Assembly: GCA_034336665.1 (NCBI GenBank)
Contig: JAPFBE010000013.1
Span: 15,107,056-15,171,055 of the forward strand
Source: Luscinia megarhynchos
Taxonomy: Eukaryota; Chordata; Aves; Passeriformes; Turdidae
Direction: 5' to 3'
Length of the DNA: 64,000 nucleotides
A program made the translations under genes and the position numbers. Of the stretch, positions 56,801-64,000 are shown in pieces (position 1 is the first letter of the stretch; every line of letters starts with the position of its first letter). Under the pieces are notes generated by a model. That model did no database searches and had not been told where the DNA came from. It was given only the letters and a program-made list of their open reading frames with translations.

Positions 56801-57848
56801 GGACGTGAAGGAGAGCATGGGGGATCCTGAGAACATTAGTAGTCACAAGCCTCTAGAAGCCATGATTTTAAAAGGAAAAAAAGAGATTGATACCATGTAA
56901 CCAAATGTAGACTCTCCAAAGAACACAAGATTGAAAAATTTCCCTCTAAGGATGACACAAAGTCAATATCAAAGCCAAGTAAACCCCAAACTACTCGGCA
57001 GTTTCCCATTATTTTAACAACACTAATTGTTTAATTTTTGGATCAGGAATAAAAATCATGTTGTAGGATTTGTTTTGTTTCATTGCTAAAAAATGAAATA
57101 AGTCTGAAGGGATTTCAGAGACTCATCTGAAAAATCCCACCACTTACAGACCTTCAGTTGTGCTGGTATTCAGAGAATTACTCTGGAAAGATAATGATGC
57201 ACAGACTCTCTAAAGAACTTTTAAAAAAAATCCCAAAGTACCCATCAACAACAAAAATAACAAACACAACACCCCAAAAATAAAAGCAAAAACCAGTTTT
57301 ATTTTTTTCTCAAATAAGAACTAGGTTAGATAATAAAATATTCACTTCGGATAAGTAAAGCAGGCACAACTAAAAATCTACTGCCAACTCCTGCCTCTAC
57401 TTAAAGGACAAACACTTTTGTATTTAGAACTACATATTCGACTCTTTGCTACAGTTAAACAAACCATATGAATAACTTTTTCTGAATGACTACCACAATC
57501 CATTCACAAGTATATATGTCAAAATATTTCTAGTGAATACTAAATTAATCATTTAATATACTTTAGCTTACAAGGATACAAGAAACAACCTGAAAGAACT
57601 GTGAAACAGCTATATTGCCAAGTCAAAGGAAATACTGATTGGAAATTACATTTAGAATCTCATTTCTGGTATTATCTGTTTAACTTTGATTTGTTTCCAC
57701 AACTGTTCTTCACAGTATGTGAAACTGAAAGAAATCTGCAAATATTTTAGACATAAATCAGAACGAACATCAGAAACATTTCTATGAAAACAGAACAGCA
57801 CAGGTTTATCAGAACTAACAATACTGATATAAAATTAAAATAAAATAC

Positions 57849-57862
57849 ATATATATATATAT
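57849..57862. repeat. (AT)n microsatellite
   Basis: Seven uninterrupted AT units. Confidence 0.75.
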
Positions 57863-58059
57863 GCACTAGACCAGGCTTCAGACAGTAGCACTAGTAAAGG
57901 TCTCCACCAAATCACATCAAACTATTTCAGTCTTCTCATCCTGAAACTGCAGATTATTTCCTACCTTACATATAATGTCAAAAGACATGATCTTACAAGC
58001 TGACCTGTAAATAACCATTTTTGGTATGGCTCCACATACAATACTAACCTCCAACTCTG

Positions 58060-58552
58060 GGAGTCCCAACATCAGAAGGACATGGATCCTCGGGAATGAG
58101 TCCAGAGAAGAACACAAAGATGCTCTGAGGGCTGGAGCCCCTCTGCTCTGGAGACAGGCTGGGAGAGCTGAGGGTGTTCATCTTGGAAAAGAGAAGGTTC
58201 CAGGGAGACCCTAGAGCCCCTGCCAGTGGCTAAAGAGGCTTCTCCAAGAGCTGGAGAGGGACTTTGGACAAGGACCTGGACTGACAGGACAAGGGGGAGT
58301 GGCTTCCCATTGACAGAAGGCAGGCTTAGCTACTAGAAAAATTCTTCCCTGTGAGGGTGGTCAGGCCCTGGCACAGCTTGCCCAGAGAAGCTGTGGCTGC
58401 CCCATCCCTGGAAGCGTTCAAAGCCAGGCTGGACAGGCTTGGATCAACCTCATCTAGTGGAAGATGTCCCTGCTCATGGCAGGGGGCTGGAAATGGATGA
58501 TCTTTAAGGTCCCTTCCAACACAAATCACCGCAGGACTCTGTGATTTGATGA
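58060..58552 (+). mobile_element. CR1 LINE 3' portion, sense
   Basis: About 490 bp of well-preserved CR1 end: 'tgctctgagggctggagccc', 'gacaagggggagtggcttcc', 'cagagaagctgtggctgccc', 'catggcagggggctgg' and tail 'gactctgtgatttgatgac'. It is inserted antisense to BACH1. Confidence 0.88.
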
Positions 58553-61155
58553 CCTTAAAGCAGCATGAACAGGGTGAGCAAGAGCCATATATTTACTTAT
58601 CAAAGTATTTGTCAGTGGGCCAAGACTGGAATCCAAACACCTATAAACATATTGACAGTTCAAATAAAGTAATTCACAAAGTATCTCAACACAACTTTTA
58701 AGATTAACTGAATATTCTTTAAGACACAGGCTCTCATTTAAAGACATTGAGTTACTGACACCCTAGGCTACACCTCTCCCACTCTCCGATGTATGTTTAA
58801 TGATTAAACTCAATTTATTTGTATTTCACCAATGATTCTAAAGTCAATTTACCCTTCACAGCACACTTTCCCCTTTTAAAGCTTCAGTAGCTGATCGGTC
58901 AGTTGAGCCTCATTCTGACCTTCTAACTCATTTATACCAAATATTACATTTTCCCTTCATACTTAACAAGAACAAAACTTTCTTCCACCCTTAAGAGGAA
59001 AACACCACATACTGCTGGAAACAGTGACTTGTGATGCAGCCCATGATTTTTTACAACAAAGTAAGCCTTTCCATCACTTTCAGTCCCCTTTCCAGACTGC
59101 TTTCCTCTGAATTAGAGGTGGGGGCAGGGAAAGCTGCAGGTGGATCCTCACACGTTATCACCACTGTGGTCACACTAGGCTGAATCTACACAACTTAATG
59201 ATTGGTTCAGCAGTTAATTTTGGCTCACTCAATGTTTTGTTCCTACCCACACTTGCATCAACTAACACGTCACCTCTGGTTTTACTAAGGACTACATACA
59301 AACAGGACTCATGTTATGAATACCACAAGTTTTCTTCCTACACCCCAAAACCTTCCCCAGGAAACTTGCAGTGGTCAGAATTCTACAAGACAATTAAAAT
59401 GCCAGCATTCAGACACAAATACAAACCCTCTGAATAATCTACCACTCTTCTTGGCCCCCATATCAACACGTCCAGTGCAGGGAGAAAGACAGGACTGTGG
59501 TTAAAAGAAAACCAATGGAGTGCTTAGAGAAACACTCTGATTATCAAACTTGGAAGGTAGGGTTGACATGGCAAGGAGATTTGTTGAGCTATGTTTCCCT
59601 GAACCATAGGGCAGAGTTATTTGGGACTTACAGAACTCAAGTGCAAAGACACCTTCCACAAGAGTGCCCACCTGATCTAAATAATCTAATAAAGGGTATA
59701 GGTTTTAACACTGGACCATTTGTATCATAACAAATTTGTTAGCGCTCAAAATACCCTTTGCATGAGAATTCCAGAACCTATTAAAAGCCATTAAACTTAA
59801 ATTAAGATCTTCCACATTTTTACATATAAACTCAAAGATAAAACTGGTGGAAGCTAAAGCTCTACTTCAGCATTTTGGTTAAAATCAGAAGGGTGCTAGT
59901 GAAGCAAACTTTTCAAACAGCCCATTTATTATGCTTTTGTTCACTTCACAAGATGAACCCAGACAACAAGCGTATGTTCTGTTTTAGAGTATACTGGAAA
60001 ACACAGTCTAGAAGTTCTCAACAATTTCAAGTACTAATACTAGCGCTTTTTTTTCGTATTTACTAACCCAGGTCAAAAACACAGTGGGTATTTAGTTTTC
60101 AGTGACAGTGACAACTGTTTCTCTCTGTGAATCTGCCTATTTTGGGCCTCACTGTTTCCTAAGGTACACACAAGCTTACTCACTTGAGTTAGGGCATCCA
60201 AGTGTAATAATGCCATTTAAGTCACCTTTACAGTTAAACTCACATTACAAATCATATTTCATGGTCTACCTTAGATGCTTGAATTCAGACTCATCATGTT
60301 GACAGGAATATAGTTCTTCCTTTTCTTGCTGTGTGGTGTAATACTTGAGATTAAAGAACTTACTCTATACACTAGAGCATTCTGAGTGCCACATAACCTT
60401 AATTTACAGTGCTTCTGGATTGCAATTATTCCATTACTGCAGCCAGATGTTTTTCACATAAATTGCCTTCCTCACTCAAATGCCTCAAATTAATGTGGCT
60501 GTCAAAATTTATTACACGGTTATCTTCACTGCTAAAACACTTTCGCCCTTTTTTTTTAGTTCAATAAAGATTTGGAAGACAGAGTTGTGGATGATTTTGG
60601 GATTACTGTCAGGCTAAAACTGTTCTTTTGCGATTACTACATTTCCACCAAGCCCCAAAACACGCCAAGGATCTCACCGCACAGAACAGGACGGACAGGA
60701 ATTGTATTTCGCTGTTTACAGTCTAAAACAGACTTTCCCCAGCTGCCCCCAAAGGGCAACAAGCACCATCGGAGCGGGGTTCTCGCCGACTTCCAGCGGG
60801 GCCGAGCCGGCCCTTCCGCACGGTGCCGGCGCGGGGGAGTCCCGCCGGTGTCAGCGGGGCACAAGGGCGCGCGTGCGAGCGGGGGCGCGGCGCCGGGCAC
60901 GGAGCGCTCTGGGGGGAAGGCGTGCGGGGCCAACACCGCACCCAGGCGCTGCCGAGGGACAGCAGCCGCCGCTGCCCGAGCGCCTCCGCCACCACCCCGG
61001 CGTCCCCGCGGGCGGGACCCCCGACCCTGAACGCGTCTCGGAGGCGGAAAGGCCGCATCGCTGACACCGCCCTGCGAACGCGCTGCGACCCCCGCCTCAC
61101 CGCCGCCAAGCCCCTCACCGCGCACAGTCCCGCCAGCAGCCGGTTCGGCTGTACC

Positions 61156-61300
61156 TCAGTGCCCGCCGCCGCGGGCCGGAGGGGAGAGCAGAGCAGGGCA
61201 GCCCCGCCGCCTCACGCCGTCGCTTCTCGCCCCGCGCGCGCCGCCCGGGCCCGGCCGCTCCCGGCTCCGGCTGCGGCCCGACTGCGGCGCGCGCCCGTCA
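61156..61300 (-). other. BACH1: Candidate BACH1 noncoding exon 1 (approximate 5' end)
   Basis: The first strong minus-strand donor in the island is ACTGAG|GTACAG, with last exon base 61155-61156. It would join the acceptor at 49687. The 5' end at about 61300 is a guess from the position of the CCAAT box. Confidence 0.35.
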
Positions 61301-61429
61301 GGTGACTGCCCGCAGCGCCGCCCGCGCGCCCCCACACCCCCCCGCGCGCGCACGCCCCGCGCACGCCCCGCGCGCCCATTGGACGCGGCGCTCGCCGCCG
61401 ACGCGCGGCCGCCCACACCGCTGTGCGCT

Positions 61430-61439
61430 GCGCATGCGC
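61430..61439. promoter_or_regulatory. NRF1 palindrome GCGCATGCGC
   Basis: A perfect match to the NRF1 consensus in the BACH1 CpG island, about 280 bp upstream of the candidate first donor. Confidence 0.65.
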
Positions 61440-61500
61440 GGCCCCGCCGGCGCACGGGCGGCTGCGAGCGCCGGGTCCCGGAGCCCCTGGGCTGCCTTCA

Positions 61501-61756
61501 TCCCTTCCCTTCCCGTCCCGTCCCGTCCCGTCCCGTCCCGTCCCGTCCCGTCCCGTCCCGTCCCGTCCCTTCCCTTCCCTTCCCTTCCCTTCCCTTCCCT
61601 TCCCTTCCCCTTCCCTTCCCTTCCCTTCCCTTCCCTTCCCTTCCCTTCCCTTCCCTTCCCTTCCCTTCCCTTCCCTTCCCTTCCCTTCCCTTCCCTTCCC
61701 TTCCCTTCCCGTCCCGTCCCGTCCCGTCCCGTCCCGTCCCTTCCCTTCCCTTCCCT
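61501..61756. repeat. CCCGT/CCCTT pentanucleotide tract
   Basis: 256 bp of pure pentamers in blocks: about 11 GTCCC units, about 28 TTCCC units interrupted once by an extra C (near 61610), 6 GTCCC units, then 3 TTCCC units. The minus strand is G-rich with evenly spaced GGG runs. Open frames across it are repetitive Pro/Ser/Val or Gly/Arg/Glu artefacts. Confidence 0.95.
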
Positions 61757-64000
61757 CAGAAGCTCCTGGATGAAACGCTGTTGGCAGCAAATGATGCACT
61801 GCCAAGAGTGCTAATGGGAATTTCGTTGCTAAGATATTTTAACCCGGGTTAACAATTTAGTGTGCCTTTGAATCATTGGTTTTATGTAGAGTGACACACT
61901 GTTTTACACTGTATTTAAGTGTCACATAACTTTCTTAGGCCGTTTTTACAGTAGGGTTTCAGTTTCGGTAGAGGCTAATTCAGGTTTTCCTTCGACGTCT
62001 GTTTGCTAATGGCTTTTCACCTTGTTAAAAAAGCAGAATTTAATTATTTATTAGCTGATCAATGTATTCACCGGTACAAAGAGTTGCGTTACAAAATAGC
62101 CTAAGCAATTTGTTGGAATTTAAATTTAAGAGCAGCTATTAGGTAGTGGTATCCAAAAACTGGCATTTGGCTTGAGATTTGGGTACTAACAATACTTAAG
62201 GTATTCTGAATGAAAGTTTCTATGCCTGCTTTTTATGCTTTCTACGAGTTGCAATTGTCATACTCTTACACGTGTTGGGAGTTCCTAATCCCCGGTACTC
62301 CCACGTGAAGAAGAGAGCTTAAAGGCAACTCTTTAGATGATAAAAACTGAGTTGCAGAAGTATGAGATGTTTACAATGTTTAGCCATAAAATTTAAAATA
62401 CTACTAGACTGAAATTTGAGGGTTTTTATTATTTTTTTTTAATCTTCCATGAAGATTTTGTGGGGAAGAGAGGGAAACAGAAGAGGGAAGAAATGAATCA
62501 AAACAAAAGGAGCTTTTACTTTGGTTGAAAGATTGACTACAAAATCTTGGACCGCGCCCACCAAGAAGGGATCTTCATCTCCTGTTCTGGATATTAGGGA
62601 TGATGCAATTCTTACTTCCCACACAATAGGGAGTGAAGTTACAGTGCAATAGCTTGGTTCTCACTCATAGTCAGACTGAAGAACTGCACAAGTACTTTCT
62701 GCATTGAAATTAGACCCAACTAGAAGAGGAAAAATAAAAAAAAACCTAGTTCATTTTTTTTCCTAGAAAGGAGAAGTAAAACAAGTAAAAAAGGAGATCT
62801 GGGAATCTAAGCTAAAAATCAAGGACATCCATCCTCCTGCAGATGAATAATAAATGTTTTGAGCACTTAAAACAATATAAAAAACTTCGGTGATAAATGT
62901 TCACAAAGTAAGCATTCATGATAACAAATAATAACTATCATCAGAAGAAAGAAAGAGAAAATGTCCCTTTTTTTGAAATAGATCTATTTTTCTGATACAT
63001 TGGTGGCATTAATGGGACTCTAAGTCCCATTCTGTCAAATGTTAATTCCTTGTGAAGCCTGGCTGTAGCTGTGTCTGTGTTGTTTACTGCTTCTGGCACT
63101 CTGAAAGCTCCAGCCTCAGCTACCACCAGTTTGTAACTCGATCTGTTGAGCTCTGGCTGGTCTGTGGATTGATACTGGCCCAGAAAGATTAAAGTGCTCT
63201 AATCTGCAGGTTAGCTGTGTGGACTAGGTACATGCTGTACTGTGGAATATTTTAGCCATCTTTAATATTGGGTGGGTTCTGCCCTTGTCCCTTTTTTTAT
63301 CCTTTCTCCACTGAAGCTGGTTTCCTACCAAAACTGACTAATAAATTCTCCAAAGGTAAATTGTGACATATCCTAGGGCTAAAGGTGAGATTCATCTCGC
63401 CTATCTTTAGCCATCTAAAATATCGCTGTCTAGTCTCAGCTACTCACCCAGGATCCCGTGTAGCTGATGGAACTAGATAGGCATCTCCGTGGGGTAATTG
63501 TTCCCTTTCTGTGGCTGCTGTCTGTGATCCAACTCCTTTTGCAGCTGCCTTTTGTGGTGGGACTGGGTATAACTGGGTTAGGCTAGAGACGTAACTCCCA
63601 GATTAAACCCATGCTGCCGCCAGAATCCTTCACAGCAAAAGTGCTGGGGAGTCACTAGGAAAAATGGATGCATCTCTAGTTCCACAGGGCTGAGGATGTG
63701 ACCCTGCTGAACACATGGCCACACCAAATGTGACTTCAGATGGAAGATTCCTCCATTTCACATTCCAGTAAACAAAAGCCAAACCGCTCCCTCCTGCGAA
63801 CTTGCAAACACAAAAGCTGTTTTCTAATCTACATTTAGATAACATTTTCTAACTGTAAATTGAGCTATCAAGGAGCTGCTGTGGTATGTGTCTAAGTGAT
63901 TGAAACCTCGGGGCTGTGTTAATATGTATGAGCTGAAAAACTGACTCTTGTTTTAAAATGGTTTTTGAAGCCTTTGAACGCATTATTTTAGAATTTATTT
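61757..64000. other. Intergenic, upstream of BACH1
   Basis: AT-rich, no gene, CR1 copy or RNA gene recognised. Confidence 0.5.

Larger units (their letters stand above)
49688..61155 (-). other. BACH1 first intron (inferred)
   Basis: About 11.5 kb, AT-rich, between the first coding exon and a candidate noncoding exon in the CpG island. It contains AT dinucleotide runs at 53809-53820 and 57849-57862, an A-run at about 54247 and one CR1 copy at 58060-58552. No gene recognised; open frames are short and unsupported. Confidence 0.6.
60770..61500 (-). promoter_or_regulatory. BACH1 CpG-island promoter
   Basis: A dense CpG block upstream of BACH1 on the minus strand. It includes a CCAAT box on the minus strand (61378-61382), a palindromic NRF1 site GCGCATGCGC (61430-61439) and GC-rich Sp1-like runs, with no TATA box. 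The layout places transcription initiation roughly between 61160 and 61340. Confidence 0.7.

Noticed and set aside
60572..61305. Overlapping + and - open frames in the BACH1 CpG island
   Set aside because: GC-rich DNA lacks stop codons by chance. The proteins are Arg/Ala/Pro-rich with no conserved motif.
61212..61852. Long open frames on both strands (up to 197 residues) with Pro-Ser-Arg or Gly-Arg-Glu repeats
   Set aside because: They are translations of the CCCTT/CCCGT tract and CpG island. All frames stay open because the pentamers lack stops, and no domain or splice support exists.

Overview
The window is vertebrate nuclear DNA, almost certainly from a bird. It has intron-rich genes with GT-AG splice sites, CpG-island promoters, and many CR1 LINE fragments whose sense-strand 3' ends carry the avian ATTCTRTG-type tail. 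Three protein-coding genes can be read: EPCIP (C21orf62 homologue, + strand), PAXBP1 (GCFC1/C21orf66 homologue, + strand, 18 coding exons) and BACH1 (- strand, 4 coding exons plus an inferred noncoding first exon). All three have human counterparts on chromosome 21; the avian block is expected on chromosome 1. The CR1 subfamily style suggests Neoaves, possibly a songbird, but that is inference.

Layout: 1-3.8 kb is intergenic with an LTR-like repeat near 2.4 kb. EPCIP has an uninterrupted reading frame at 3835-4497. 4.5-6.7 kb is spacer with two CR1 pieces. A CpG island at 6.7-7.8 kb holds the PAXBP1 promoter and exon 1, and the gene runs to a stop at 29164 with poly(A) signals at 29302 and 29596. 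From 29.6 to 34.7 kb is the space between the two convergent genes. It contains a diverged tandem array of at least nine copies of a roughly 135-195 bp unit (32.1-33.6 kb) that I cannot assign to a known family. BACH1 coding exons lie at 37362-37823, 44317-44523, 46246-47637 and 49390-49629 on the minus strand. Its first intron is about 11.5 kb, and its CpG-island promoter is at 60.8-61.5 kb. Just upstream of that promoter is a 256-bp pure CCCGT/CCCTT pentanucleotide tract. 61.8-64 kb shows no recognisable gene.

The genes do not form an operon or pathway. EPCIP and PAXBP1 are head-to-tail neighbours as in mammals. PAXBP1 and BACH1 are adjacent tail-to-tail, which they are not in human, where SYNJ1 follows PAXBP1. 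That marks a rearranged synteny junction.

The most notable observations are: a single extra C in PAXBP1 exon 3 (about 10080) that breaks an otherwise perfectly phased 18-exon reading frame; a noncanonical GC donor in PAXBP1 intron 5; the unclassified tandem array; the G-quadruplex/H-DNA-prone tract at the BACH1 promoter; an additional Cys-Pro motif in the BACH1 haem-regulatory region; a solo-LTR-like insertion nested in a CR1; and an exact 66-bp tandem duplication in a PAXBP1 intron. No CRISPR, bacterial or intact mobile system is present.
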